From Castor canadensis (Eukaryota; Chordata; Mammalia; Rodentia; Castoridae), in the NCBI RefSeq assembly GCF_047511655.1, contig NC_133389.1, forward strand, positions 127,603,973 through 127,667,972: DNA of 64,000 bases, read 5' to 3'. Both the position numbers and the translations under genes were made by a program. Below the pieces are notes generated by a model that saw nothing but the letters and a program-made list of their open reading frames with translations, was not told the DNA's origin and ran no database searches. Below are positions 1-11,845 of this stretch, piece after piece. Positions within the stretch are counted from its first letter, which is position 1, and each line of letters starts with the position of its first letter.

Positions 1-148
1 ATGTTCTAAGGACTACTGTAGTCGATAAAAACTGGAAACACAATGAATGCCTAAATAAAGTACGGACTAGTAAGCATCCATGCCATAAATGATTTTTTTT
101 TAATTTGGAAAAATGTCTATGATCCTACATTATGTTAAAAAAACTCTA

Positions 149-245
149 GCCTGGGATGGGGGTGTAGCTCCATCCCAGAAGAGAAATTGCTTAGTAATTC
201 ATGAGAACCCAGCTTCAATCCCCAGCATGGCAGAAAGAAAAAAAG
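149..245 (+). repeat. ID-type (tRNA-derived) SINE, diverged
   Basis: Reads gctgggatgggggtgtagct, then ttcaatccccagca and an A-rich tail: the A-box and B-box ends of an ID-type element. Confidence 0.75.
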
Positions 246-634
246 AACTTACTGACTGGTGTGTATAATTCTATTTTTAATACTAGAAGCTCTATGTGCA
301 AATATATTTATAAATAGTTATAAGCAAAGAGAAAGTTATGGACCTGATAATATTATTTTGAGGGGTTAGAATTTAAGGGAGAGGAGAGAAAAATTATTAA
401 TTTTCTTTTAAATATTTCTATCTTTTCTGTCTTTTGAAAGCACATAATATTTTCATGATCTAACAAATTAAAAACTACAATGTAATTTTTTAAAGTGATA
501 GTGTCAAATTATCAGCAAAGGCTATGAATTACAAATGCTAAGCACCTGGCCTGGCGGTGAACAAAAACCTCTTCCAGGCTCTAAACGAGCTGCTATGTTT
601 TTCATAGCAAAGTAGAGAGGCATAAGAGAGTTCT

Positions 635-742
635 GGGGCTGGTGGAGTGGCTCAAATGGTAGAGCGTCTGCCTATCAAGCATGAGGTCCAGAGTTCAAAC
701 CCCAGTGCTGCAAAAGAAAAAGAAAAAAAAGAGAGAGAGAGA
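635..742 (+). repeat. ID-type SINE with A/GA tail
   Basis: Contains gctggtggagtggctcaaat, the tRNA-like unit of the composite family, then gttcaaaccccag and an A/GA tail. Probably the tRNA half acting alone. Confidence 0.85.
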
Positions 743-2081
743 ATTCCGTACAGAAAGGAATTTTTATGGTTAAAATGATACCACAACATTATCCCCACAG
801 TTCTTTAACCAAATGAGTTTTTTTCTTCTACTTTTTTTAGTTTCTCATTAAAAAGTGAAGATTAGAGGAAGGGGAGATTATAATACCTAAATAATGAAGT
901 TCTAACTCTAAAATCTTATAAAATACTACCCAAAGTAAGTGCCAATTCTAACAACAATTTAAGTTTTGGATTTGCCTCAAACAAACAAACAAATCACAGT
1001 GGTAAAACAGAGAAAAGAACAGTGTGGAATTTTACTTTAAAAACCGAAAATGATTTAAACTGACACTAATGGTTCTTTCTTAAGCTATGCATACCAGTCA
1101 AATTCCAACCCCAATGGTCCAGCATAAACCTTGCTTTAAGTAAACTACTTATTTAAAAAAAGAAAGAAAAAAAAAAGGTTTTAAAAGGCTTTCAACTACT
1201 TTGCCTTTTTCTAGATCCTCAAAAATCTAATTAAGACGAATTTTAGCACTATCTGAAAACCTGTCCTGGCGTCTCTTAGCCTGTCTTCTGAGACCTGGGG
1301 AAGAAAACTGGCTTGGTCAGTTTTCTTCTCCCTTCTCTGCCCTCCTCTTGCTCAACCCACCATGGTCCTTCCTGGAAGTCCCACCCTAGCATGCATAATG
1401 GTGCACATACGTATGGCTGCCTGTGGGAGGTGGGCTTCTTGAAGATCAATCCATCTCTTTTCTCTTGTATCTCGGGGCCATCTGACTGTCTCCATTATTT
1501 AACTATTCATCCCACAACACAAGACGATTGTGCGCAGCACACTGATCTCATGTTCAGTTCTCAGAAAGTAAATAGCCACGGTACATGTTTTCTCAAAACC
1601 TTCAACCCTTGAAGGTTCTCTACTTTCAAAATCTAGGGGGAGTCTCGGGGTTTCCTGAACACTTTTTTTTTTACAGCATGTTCAACAGATCAGCATTACA
1701 TTACTCCAAGGTAGAGTCAGATTTCTCTCTGGGGCCCTCCCAGGCTGACTTCATTGAATATGCACAATCTCTGCACACGTCATTAGAAAAACGCTGGGGT
1801 TCAGAAATGGCCTACAGTGATTTCACACACCAGTGTTGAAAAACAAGAAATTCAACTGCCCATTTGGTCTAGGTGGTGTCAACTAATAAATGATGGCATT
1901 TATTCTGTCACTTAAATAAAAGGCTGCTTGTTTGGGCATCATTAGCAAGAGCCCACAGATGAGCTCAGGGTCACTGAACTAGTAGTACAGTCCGATGAGT
2001 GGCTGTGGCCAACCAAGGGTGGACTTGTTAAATTCGTCCCTATAGAAGAATGCAATGCAGCTGTTAGATCATATGGTAGGA

Positions 2082-2150
2082 GGGCTGGACTGGCAGAGTA
2101 GGTGCTTAGCATGCACAAGATCCTAGGTTCAATTCCCCAGCACTAAAATA
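2082..2150 (+). repeat. ID-type SINE
   Basis: ggctggactggcagagtagg followed by gcttagcatgcacaag and ttcaattccccagcac. Confidence 0.75.
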
Positions 2151-3226
2151 ATTATAATAATGTAACCATATGGCCTAGAAATACTAAAAAGTGGAACAAG
2201 CAAAATGCACAGTATCCATGTAATACAATCTTAAATATGTGAGAACAGGGGTAGAACAGAGGAGGGAGAAGAGGAAGAATGTAACTTAACTTAGCTGTTA
2301 CAAATGAGGCAAGTTTTGCTTATGAGAGAATATATGCAAATATAGACACATATAGGTACATGTTTTTAAAAAAACATGCATTGCCTAGTTAGGAAAAATT
2401 AAAATATAAAAAAACCCTTTAGGTTACATTTGATTCCACTCACCCAGAAAACTGGCTCTGAATTCCTCCATCTTATTCCCCATTTCCTTCCCATTGCAGA
2501 CACCCCTTCCCTGACAGGACAGCTGATCTCCCCAAGTACAAGGCAGTGCGGGACTACAGTGTTGCCTAAACTCCTTCTCAGCCAGAGCAAAGGATGCACA
2601 AACCATGGGCAGAAAAGTCTCAATCCTCATTTGTATGCAAGTGAAGCAAACCCAGGTATCAGACCAGGAAATGTCACTCCCTCAGTTCTGCAATAACGAT
2701 TTTCATCTTTCCTACCAGAACACAGGTCCTATTCCTTTTATTAGTGCAATCACTGTTATTTTCCAATTTGAAAGATAGAAAGATAAACAGAACTTAAGGC
2801 TAATTATGTACATGAAGAAAAATGCCACATTATACATATCAGTCATGGTGAAGAGCCATTCCAAGAGTGAGATTTGTGCCCTAGCATCTTCAGAAGCCAG
2901 ACAGTCTTTTGCAAAATTCTGACTTGTGGAAAATTCACTCATCTCAACTCTTACAAAATGACAGAAATAAACTACCTATTGACAACCTCCTCTTTTGATG
3001 GAGTATAAAAATGAATTTTTAAAAGCCAGTGATTGCCTTGAAAAAGCTTCTGCTCTGATGAGGGAGAAGGGTCACAAGTGACTCCAGTATGAGACACAGT
3101 GGATTTCAAGTCACAAGTGAGGCCCAAGCCAACGGAAGCTGACTAAGGGAGGAGTCAGTGAGTGGAGAAGGGGCCATCTGGGCTCTTGGGGAGGAGCATG
3201 TTCTTTGGATGCAATTCAGGTTTTTC

Positions 3227-3362
3227 CAAGTTACTGAACTACTGAGATCTGTAGGTAATTGTGGCTCCCACTTACTCCACCTATGTTCTTTCATTGAGTC
3301 TTAGTGAAGTCTGTTATTTTTGGCTTCTTACCAAGTACTTGTGACCAATCTGAAGATTCTAT
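3227..3362. repeat. Diverged direct repeat, copy A
   Basis: Matches 4074-4213 through blocks such as tgtaggtaatt, gttctttca and tatttttg, aagta. Family unknown. Confidence 0.55.
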
Positions 3363-3520
3363 AGGACTCAACAAACAAGTGAAAAGAAGGGGCAGTGTGG
3401 AGAAAGGATGGGGCAGCCCAAAGGCCTATAGAGGAAATAAGAAAGTATGGCTTAGTTAGAGTCTAGACCATGAAAAGTACTGTGCAATAGACTGCTGGTG
3501 AAATTAAGAGTTAAAAGAGC

Positions 3521-3670
3521 AGGGTTGGAATCTGACTATCCCAGGTCTGAATACTAGCTCTGTCACTAGCTGTGTAGCCTCAGGCAAGTGACTAAGAGTC
3601 TCTCAGCCTCAGATTGCACACAGATAAACAGAAATCTCCCAGGGCTGCATGGATATTAAATGAATCAATC
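3521..3670 (-). repeat. MIR element
   Basis: Minus-strand MIR: tctgtcactagctgtgtag, caagtgacta and the cctcag block, followed by the rest of the core. Confidence 0.7.
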
Positions 3671-3682
3671 AAATGATACAGG

Positions 3683-3779
3683 GAAAAAGGAAGGAAGGGA
3701 GTGACGGAGATGGGAAGGAAAAAGAAGGAAGAGAAGGAGGGAGGAAGAAAAAAATGGGAGTTTTTTTTTTTTTTTTTTT
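3683..3779. repeat. Purine-rich tract ending in a T run
   Basis: GGAA/GAAGG low-complexity sequence followed by a run of about 19 T. Confidence 0.9.
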
Positions 3780-3838
3780 AAGCTTGAGGCAGATCTTAGA
3801 AAGCTTTAGAGAATTTCACTCACTTAAGTTAATATAAT

Positions 3839-3930
3839 TGAGCTGGGGATATAGCTCACTGGTAGAGTGCTTACCTAGTATGGGCAAAGCCCTGAGTTTG
3901 ATCTCCAGCACAGCAAAAAAGGAAAAAAAA
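3839..3930 (+). repeat. ID-type SINE
   Basis: gagctggggatatagctcac, gtagagtgcttacctagtat, then tttgatctccagcac and an A tail. Confidence 0.85.
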
Positions 3931-4073
3931 AATACAAATTAGTAATTGAGAGATAAAAGGAAATTAAAAGAAGAAATTAATTTATACTGAAAAATGGCTT
4001 ATTAGGAAAGATATTCATAATAAGGAACACTTAAATGTTCTAGGATAACATGTTCTTATAATGCAAATCATAG

Positions 4074-4213
4074 CAAGCCTACTAAATTAACAAAACTTGT
4101 AGGTAATTATATCTCCTGTTTATTTTACCTGCATTCTTCTTTCACTAAACATTAGCAAAGGGTATTATTTTTGACTTCTCAGCAAGTATTTGTGATCAGT
4201 GGGCGAATTCTAC
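4074..4213. repeat. Diverged direct repeat, copy B
   Basis: Partner of 3227-3362, about 850 bases further on in the same orientation. Family unknown. Confidence 0.55.
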
Positions 4214-5028
4214 AATTCTAAGCATGCCTCCCAGGACTCAAAAGTTCCATGGCTCCTGGCCACAAGAAGCAGAGGTGCCCAACTCCATGGGCTTGGGTGC
4301 TGTACCTGGGACCAAAACAGCTTGGCCTGGGGCAGGCAGTGTACTCTAATGGTTCTCCCTTTCCACCCCCATCCCCCCATGGATTCTGGCCAATATGTGA
4401 CTGCCACAACATGTTAACCTGGTATTTTCTGGTGCCAAAGAGCCAGGAAAGTGATACAGGCTGTCTTTTCTACCTTGTCCTCAATCTGGCCTGATAACCT
4501 CAGCAGAGTAGGTTCTGCTGGGTAAGCAGATACTGCAGGCTGGCGGCCCTCCAATACTAAGACTCTCCTCGCTGAGATTTCTCCTTCTGAGGGCTACATG
4601 AGGTGACTATGGAAAACATTTGATAAACTTCAGACAGCTAAGGGATTATGATATGCTAATTTACAAGTGCCTATGTTTAGGCTCTTTCTATCAACCATAT
4701 TGGATACATATTAATACTGATAATAATACTAGACCACAAACACTGAGCAGCAGTACTGTTGCAGACAATGTGCTAGGTGGCCCACCTACATGACCCTCAT
4801 TCCCATCCTTTGAGGCATTTTAAAGTAAAGAAACAAAGCCCTTGGAAGAGATAGTACTGGCACTGGAAACAAGACTGTTTGGCCTTTGTGGTCCATGCTG
4901 CAACCATTAGGAAGCCCTGACCTTGGCAGCACACTGCATCACCTAGGCCTCACCCTTCACTCACAGCATCAAGCCTTTATAAGCTGCTAGTCACAGTCAC
5001 TGCTAAGGACCAACATATTCAATACTAA

Positions 5029-5372
5029 CTTATCTGTTATGGTTTATAAAATTTCCCCACAGACTCTCATGTTCAATGCTTAGTCCCCTGCTGGTGGTGC
5101 TATTTGGGGGAGGTTCTAGAAACTGTGAAGGTGGGGTCTGGTTGGAGGAGTAGATCACTAAGGGCAGGTCTTCCAAGGTGTATCTTGAACTGGCTCTTGC
5201 TATGTCTCTGCTTCCTGTCCACCATGAGGTAAGCAGCTTCCACTACATGTTCCAGCTGCCATGGTGTACCACCTCACAACACACCCAAGAAACCATGTGT
5301 CTCTAAAACCATGAGCCTAACTAAATCCTATCAGGCATTCTGTCACAGTGACACAAAGGTAACTAATAGAAC
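5029..5372 (+). repeat. LTR-like old repeat
   Basis: Runs from tgttatggtttataaaattt to gtcacagtgacacaaaggta with an internal ctgcttcctgtccaccatga block. The same family occurs at 20881-21262. The terminal pattern resembles solo MaLR-type LTRs. Non-coding. Confidence 0.5.
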
Positions 5373-6475
5373 GTTAGCCAATACAGCATGTGTTAGCAGA
5401 TAGCATTACTTAACTAAGTGAAGGCATTCTGGGGCTTTGGTGAGCCTAGACTTTTTATTACTCAAAAGTATTCAAAAGACAGAGTTGATTATCTCAATCT
5501 GACATACCAACAGGGTGAGGAGCAACTGCAACTGTTAGGGCTGGGCAATGCATGAACCCTAGTGAGGAAGTCTTCCTTTGTCCCAGGGAAGTGAAACCTG
5601 AATTGTTCCTCAATTCAAGCAGAGACAGAGGGACGATGTAAACAGGCCTATTACTCTTTCCATGCCTGGCACATAGCAAGCAATACATATTTGTTAAACG
5701 GATAAAATCGATGACGGACTGCCTCCCTCCAGCTGGAAGTAATTTCACTGTCCTGGAAATTCCCTTCATTTGTTTAGCACCTTGTCCCAGTATTTACCAC
5801 ATTCTGCCTTGACACCCGCTGTTTGAAGGTAAGCATTCAGGGGCAAACTCCATTTATTTTGAGGCGGGTCTCCCCTCTACTCCAAGCACAGAGCATAGCT
5901 TAGATCTTAACTGTAACAGGGACTCTCAATACTCAACAAGCATCTGGCTTAGCTCCAGCTGTGACCTGACTCACATTTGTAGGTCCCAGCTAGTCACAAG
6001 GCATAAATTAGCCTACCAAACCTTCAAGAACCATGACATAATGGTGGATTCCTAGGAAAAGGCAGCAGAGACCTCTGTGTGAAATCGTGAGGACAGGCCT
6101 CAGGAGGACCACAGTTCTGGGAGGTAGAAGTGAAAGGGTTTTCACAACAAATAAAAAATGCTTCTGTTTAGTTTTATTCTGTGGTTCTATTGTGGACATT
6201 GCATGCCCCAAATTACAACCATAATTAGGAGCACCTTGGAGCTAAGGAAGAGCCACCTTCTCTCCCTGCCACCCCATTTCAGCTCATTATGCCCTTGTGT
6301 CTTGGTGCTGCACTCTGCCTGTTGTCTCAGTGGCCCTCCTATCACACTGCTTCTTGTGCTTCACACCCCACTATCCCACATGATCCTCACATACTGTGAC
6401 AGAGGAAGTACAGAGGTTATCAATCCACTTCTGACTGAGATAAGTGGGGCTCAAGCTGCATGACATACCTAGTGA

Positions 6476-6700
6476 CTAAAGTTGGAAGGGAAGAAGGGGA
6501 GAGGGCGATGGGGGATGGGAGGTTGAATATGATCAAAGCATGCTATATGCATGTATGAAAATGTCATAATGAATTGTAAAAAAGGGATGAGGGAATCAAT
6601 ACGATCAGAGCACACTATAGGCACATATGGAAGTATCACAATGTAATCCCAGATTTTGCACAATTAATGCATGCTAACAGAAAAGAAAGTAGATAAATGT
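6476..6700 (+). mobile_element. L1 3' end fragment (5'-truncated)
   Basis: G-rich tract (gggagagggcgatgggggat), then a repeated catgtatgaaaat / cacatatggaagt motif and an A-rich end. This is the 3' UTR type of rodent L1. Confidence 0.6.
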
Positions 6701-8288
6701 ATAGTATGCACTTAATTTGTGAAATGGACCAAAAATAGAAAGAAAGAAAGTTAGTTTATTTCCTGCAGCTAGAAATAAGCTCATTCTCTTTAAATGTCCC
6801 AGAACTGGCTCTTACCTTGCTTTCAAACCTCTCTGCTCTGCATCACACAACCTAAAAGAGTTTATGCAATTTGCCGGCAGGAGTTGGGCCGTCCCAGGGA
6901 GGAGGATACTGCTGCTGAGCTGTTGTAAGAACATCAGGGAAACCTGGTGTGCACACTTTTGATCAGCTAGTAATGACCTCTGCAGTGCTTGGGGATCTTT
7001 GAACATAACACCCCCAGGCCCTAAGAATCTCAGCCTTGTGGAGATAACTGTTAGGTAAATACCCATTGCAAGAACAGTCATTGTAGAAGGCAATGTTGTA
7101 AGATGGCAGAAGACAGTGAGTGCTGATAGCATGTGCAGGGGTTTCTCACTTTAAGAAGTCAAAAGATTTACAAACTGAAATAAAGAACATCTTATTTTAT
7201 CCGCTACAAGAACAAACATTTTTAAGGAGGCAAAATCTACCAATGACTCAAAATAAAGATACAGTATTGTTTTGAAATTGCTTTGGAAAACTGGTAAAAG
7301 AAAACTCACCCAGGGTGCAAATCTGCTCACAGGCTCTCAGGGTGCCTGAAGCTGCATGGGGGCCGGATGAGGAGCGGGAAATGAGATGGGGTGCAGAGAA
7401 TATCCTGAGGGCAGAACCGCCCAGCAATTGCAGAAAAGAGGACCAAGTCCACTTGCTCAGCTGACAACCTGAGAGAACTCAGATAAGTCTGTGACCCAGG
7501 GAGCATACAGCATGGGGATTGAGCAGGACCAGAAGAACTGAGGCTGGGTTCCTCACACACCCTTTGTTAATCTCAGAGTTCAAAGTCTAGCCACAAGTTG
7601 AGGATCTGGGTCACCCCTACTGGGTCAGCTGGTTTCCCTTATACTTGCAACTTTCTTCAGCAGTTCTTTCTTTAAAAATGAAAGTATGTTAACAGAAAAA
7701 GGTAGGGGTAGAGAGACTGAAGTGAAGCTGTCCGGAGAATAAGGGAGAGGCCCGGGGCGAAAAGCACTGATGGGGACGGCAACGCCTGTAAAGGCAATGC
7801 AGTCAGTCACCTCTGTGTGCGCGTTTACGCGGACCACCGATCGGGCTGTCTGGGAGCACCCGGAGGGAGCTCGTCCGGGAAGCCGAGATGAGGGAGGGGC
7901 TCTCTTCCTTCACCGAGGAAGGCAGACGAGGCAGCGCCAGATGTGCCGCCCTCCGCCCGAGCTGAAAGTGTAGGTGACGCCCCGAGACATCGCCGCGGAG
8001 CCCTGCACGAAGACCACGCGGGAGCGGGTCCGGGGTCCCTTGGGACAGCCCAGCTGCGCCCGGATCCGGTCCGGGAAAACCGCGCCGTCCGCCCCTTCCT
8101 CCCGCGCTACGGGCCGGGATCGCGCCCCTCCCGTCCCAGGCCTCGACATCCCAAGCTGCCCGCCCGCGTCATCCGCGCCGAGCGGAGCAGAGCGGAGCGC
8201 GCTTTCCAGCCTGGCCGTCGAGCTCCGCGCCCCCCGCACACGTCTCGGGCCCCGGCCCCGATCGCGCCCCGGGCGGCGCGCCCCTTAC

Positions 8289-8450
8289 CGCGCAGCGGCT
8301 CCAGGCGGCTCCACGGCCCTGCGGCGCGCCGGGCATTTTTCCTGGGAAACTTCTCGCAGGGTCCGAAGGGCTGAGCCGCGCGGGCAGGAAAAGCGCTGGG
8401 CGCTGGGAGGCTGCGACCATCCGGGAACTTGGCCGGGATGTAAACCCTCC
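8289..8450 (-). other. WIPF1: Putative non-coding first exon of WIPF1 (minus strand)
   Basis: Inside the CpG island a minus-strand GCG|GTAAGG donor (GT at 8288-8287) would end an exon at 8289. The right-hand (5') boundary is a guess. WIPF1 is known to have a non-coding first exon followed by a long intron, which would explain why no WIPF1 coding sequence appears in 1-8288. It could instead be an unrelated donor-like match. Confidence 0.35.
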
Positions 8451-8466
8451 CCCTCGGCCCCCCACG

Positions 8467-8480
8467 CCCCCCCCCCCCGC
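8467..8480. repeat. Poly-C run in the CpG island
   Basis: C homopolymer in the GC-rich island, prone to sequencing length errors. Confidence 0.8.
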
Positions 8481-8979
8481 GGCCCCGCCACATGTGGACG
8501 CGCGCGAGGCCGCCGACTCTGCGCCCTCCGCTCCCCGCACGGCCCCGCGCCTGCTGGGGTACACCGAGCTGGGGCTCTCGTCCTCCTGCGACCCCCTCGC
8601 AGAGGGGACCAGGCCGTGGCGTCCGCGACAAGCGTTTGCTTGGGACCTGGAAGAGCCCTTGCCCCCAAAGACTTCCTAAGGCTGCTGGGGTCCCCTCCTC
8701 CCACCCGAGGAGAAGTCTTTTCCCATCACCTTCCCATCCATCCTCAAACAAGAGGACCCCCCCGCCCCCGGCTTTGGAACACCCAAGTTCAAATTCACTT
8801 AAAAGACGGATTTTTAAATGGAGTGGACCGCACAGAGGCCCACAGTCCAGACACATCTCATTCCCCACCCCTGGTGTGCAGGCGGCGCGCGGCTCTTCCC
8901 GTGGAAGAGTGCCACTTCTCCCTACCGATCGGTCGGCTGTTTTGCAGTAGTTTTGCCTCTAGCACGGATGGATTTATCA

Positions 8980-9017
<38 letters not shown>

Positions 9018-9029
9018 GCACGCACGCAC
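8980..9029 (+). repeat. (CA)n(CACG)n microsatellite
   Basis: About 16 CA units followed by four CACG units, next to the CpG island. Alternating purine-pyrimidine sequence. Confidence 0.95.
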
Positions 9030-9453
9030 TCTCTCAAATTCGATTAGGTCGATGGCAAACTTTAGCAGATGGCTGAGGCCCTGCTTCACTGCCAAAGCTT
9101 ACTTACATTGGGAGGCTCGCACCAACTCTGAAAGCCACCACTTCCAGGCCTCAAAGAAAAGTCAGCAGCAAATATGGCACTTACTAGAAGGTGTACATTT
9201 GAAAAGGAAAGGCAAGTTATGGTCAGGTAATAACCATTGGAATTATATTGTTTAAACAGCAAGGCTGTGTATCCCTTTGAGTAAAAGCAGAGAAGCGGCA
9301 GATAGATGCTCTTCAAAATTTGGTGGCTTGGATGAAGAGCCCTTGATTTCACGCTTTCTCTTCTGCACCATTCCCATGTGCGCATTTGTATCTTGACATG
9401 CTTTTAACAGATGTAACAACTCTTCTGGGAAATACAGTAAGTGATTTTTCTCC

Positions 9454-9497
9454 CAAGTGCTGGGGTTACAGGTGTGCATCACTACACCAAGCTATAC
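9454..9497 (-). repeat. B1 fragment
   Basis: Short antisense 5' end of a B1-type SINE: cccaagtgctggggttacag then gtgtgcatcac. Confidence 0.7.
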
Positions 9498-9929
9498 TCA
9501 TCTTTTTTAAGGGATATTTTATATTTGCCCTTCTTTTAAAGCCATTTCTGTGGAACTATGTGCGTGTTCTATTTTATATAAAATAAAGGACTTTAGCATT
9601 GAAAATATACCAGTAGCACTTATCCAGTGCAGATGAAAGTTAAGCCCCACAGCTGCCTGGTTTCCTTACTAGCTCTCTAAACCTCCATTGTTGCTTCAGT
9701 TAAACAGATGACAATAGTTCCTGCCTCCTAGGACATCGCTAAAGATGAGTGGTGACATTAGGAATCCTTACACGTCTGTGACTACCAATGTCTACAACCC
9801 CTAGCACCTCACAATGAATCATGGAAGTATTTGTTGGGATAAGAACTCTCCTGAGTTTACGTCTTTCAGGAATCTCTGATCATTTAGCATTCATCTACAC
9901 AAATGGAAATTAGGAAAGTGCAAGGGTTT

Positions 9930-10443
9930 GAATGTCCCCATCAAAATTTATGCTGAAATTTAATCTCTATTGTGAGATATAAAAAGCAGGACCAAGGGGA
10001 CCTTTAAGAGAGTATTAAGTCACGAGGAGTCTGCACTCACGAATGGATTAATCCATTTGTGGGTTAATGGATTATCTGAAGTGAATTTGTTCTGCAACGC
10101 TGTTGGGCTCTGTCTCTTGGATGTGCTGTCTTGCCACGTGAAGATGTTCACCACCATACCATAATCAGCAGGAAAGCTTTCACCAGACTCAGCCTTTCCA
10201 CCTTGGGCTTCCCAGCCTCCAATACCATGAGGTGATTAAACCTTTTTTTTTTTTCCTTTTGGCTTTTTGAGACAGGGTCTCTCTGTGTAACCCAGGCTGA
10301 AGTCAAACTGGTGATCCTCCCGCCTCAGCCTCCTGAGTGCTGGGATTGCAGGTGTGTACCACCACGCCCAACTTAAACTTTTTATTCTTTATAAATCACC
10401 GATTCTGTGATTTTGAGTTATTTCAACAGAAAATGGACTAATT
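9930..10443 (+). repeat. MaLR-type LTR (MLT1/MST-like), split by a B1
   Basis: Starts gaatgtccccatcaaaattt; has the cacgaatggattaatcc and cttcccagcctccaat blocks and ends ttataaatcaccgattctgt, the typical 3' end of mammalian MaLR solo LTRs. Interrupted at 10242-10372. Non-coding. Confidence 0.75.
10242..10372 (-). repeat. B1 SINE inserted in the MaLR LTR
   Basis: Antisense B1: ttgagacagggtctctctgt ... cctcagcctcctgagtgctg. Flanked by ttaaacct / ttaaactt, a probable target duplication. Confidence 0.88.
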
Positions 10444-11166
10444 TAGAAGGTAAAATACATGCCTGCTTCATTTCATCATTGGAAGCCAAAAATAAATGGC
10501 CTTCAGCATTGCCCACTGTCTTAAATCACTCATAAAGTCGGTGATCAGTTTTCCCAAATGCCCCTGGATCGCTTCCCTCAGACCTCAACACTTTTTTCAT
10601 TAAGATTAAACCTTAATAATATTTGACCAATGGTAAGTCTATGGTTTCAGTAAGTGGCCTCTGGTTATGCAGGGGAAACTGGGTGAAGTGCATATAGAAA
10701 CATTTTTCTTACTTTTGAAGCTTAATTGTGAGTTTAAAATTATTTTAAACTGAAAATTTTTAAATGTGAAGATGAAAAGGATAAGAGTTTAAAATTCTAG
10801 GATAGAGGGCTTATTCCCTTAGTTGATGCAAAATTATAACTTAAAATGAAGATACTGAAGGAACTGACAGGCAGGGGTAAACCTTACAGTCTTGTATACT
10901 TTGATATAAATGAGTTAACAGGAAAAAAAGAAGCTTCTTTAATGCTGCTTGAAAACAAAGGTAGGCCACAACTTTTACAATGGCAAAAATACATAAGTGC
11001 AGGAGCTAGAATGATGTTGAAAGTTCAAAACTAAGATAAATTTACCAGAGTACAATAATATTAAATACAGATGTCCCTGGACTTACTATGGTTTGACTTT
11101 CAATTTTTTTGTCTTTACAGTGATACACAAAAGATAGGTATTCAGAAGAAACCATCCTTTTTGGAT

Positions 11167-11290
11167 TTCTGTTTTGTTTCGAGACAGGGTCTTAATATGT
11201 AGCTCAGGCTGGTCTTGATTTTGCATTTCTCCTGCCTCAGTCTCCCAAGTGCCAGGAATATCCAGTATGTGTCACCAAGGCTGGCTTTTA
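11167..11290 (-). repeat. B1 SINE
   Basis: Antisense B1, moderately diverged: cgagacagggtcttaatatg ... ctgcctcagtctcccaagtg. Confidence 0.85.
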
Positions 11291-11689
11291 ATTTTGGAGT
11301 TTGATCTCCTGGGCTAGCGAGATGTGGTTCAAAGCTCTCTGGTGATTGCTTGGAAGCAACCAGAATCAGGACCAGGGCAAACAGTAGCTGCTCTGTTGCT
11401 AAGCTGTGGACTTTGGTTGGACAGATGTATTAAATGAATTTCCAACCTCAGATGTTCTCAACACTGGGTGTCCTCAGGATGTAATCCCCTTGTAAAGCAG
11501 GGAGCACCTGTCGTTATATCTGCTCCTCATTTCATAACTTCCATTTGGGGGTGCACGCTAACCCTTAACTCATGCATGGTACCTTAGAACTTCCCCTCTT
11601 ATAATGACAATGCAGTTATTGCAATTGCTTTTTTCTCAGTAGACAGAAGCTTCCATTTGCAGGGAGAGGGCAGGCAAAGAGGCCTACCT

Positions 11690-11845
11690 GCCTCCTGACT
11701 GGATTCTCACAGCAACCTTGTGAAGTAGCTATTTGTCACCATTTTACACACACCCAAAGAACTGGTGACTTGGGGAGCTTAGGTAACCTGCTCAGGATCA
11801 CACAGCTTGTGAAACTCTAATTCCTTGCTCTAACCACCATGCAAA
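11690..11845 (+). repeat. MIR element
   Basis: cagcaaccttgtgaagtag, ccattttaca, then ctcaggatcacacagct: the MIR core in order. Confidence 0.8.

Larger units (their letters stand above)
1..7739. other. Region left of the CpG island; probably WIPF1 intron 1
   Basis: No coding exon recognised. Holds ID-type SINEs (149-245, 635-742, 2082-2150, 3839-3930), a MIR (3521-3670), a purine/T tract (3683-3779), a diverged repeat pair (3227-3362, 4074-4213), an LTR-like element (5029-5372) and an L1 3' end (6476-6700). 743-2080, 2151-3226, 4214-5028, 5373-6475 and 6701-7739 look single-copy. Small frames there are short and unlike any family I know. Confidence 0.7.
7740..8680. promoter_or_regulatory. CpG island, probable WIPF1 promoter
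   Basis: About 0.94 kb very rich in G, C and CpG, unlike everything around it. It contains GGGCGG-type Sp1 boxes, TGACG half sites and a TTCCTGGGAA motif at 8340-8349. Long overlapping frames on both strands (up to 357 codons) follow from the lack of AT-rich stops and are not taken as genes. In mammals WIPF1 lies downstream of CHRNA1 in the same orientation, so its 5' end should fall here with transcription running leftward. The gene name is inferred from gene order and not from any protein match. Confidence 0.75.

Noticed and set aside
635..742. tRNA-like sequences with A and B boxes
   Set aside because: These belong to ID-type SINEs with A-rich tails and do not fold as intact tRNA genes. 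The same applies to the other ID copies.
7974..9047. 357-codon plus-strand frame and 253-codon minus-strand frame in the CpG island
   Set aside because: GC-rich DNA lacks stop codons, so frames overlap on both strands. The translation is Arg/Pro/Ala-rich without a domain, and the plus frame runs through the CA microsatellite.
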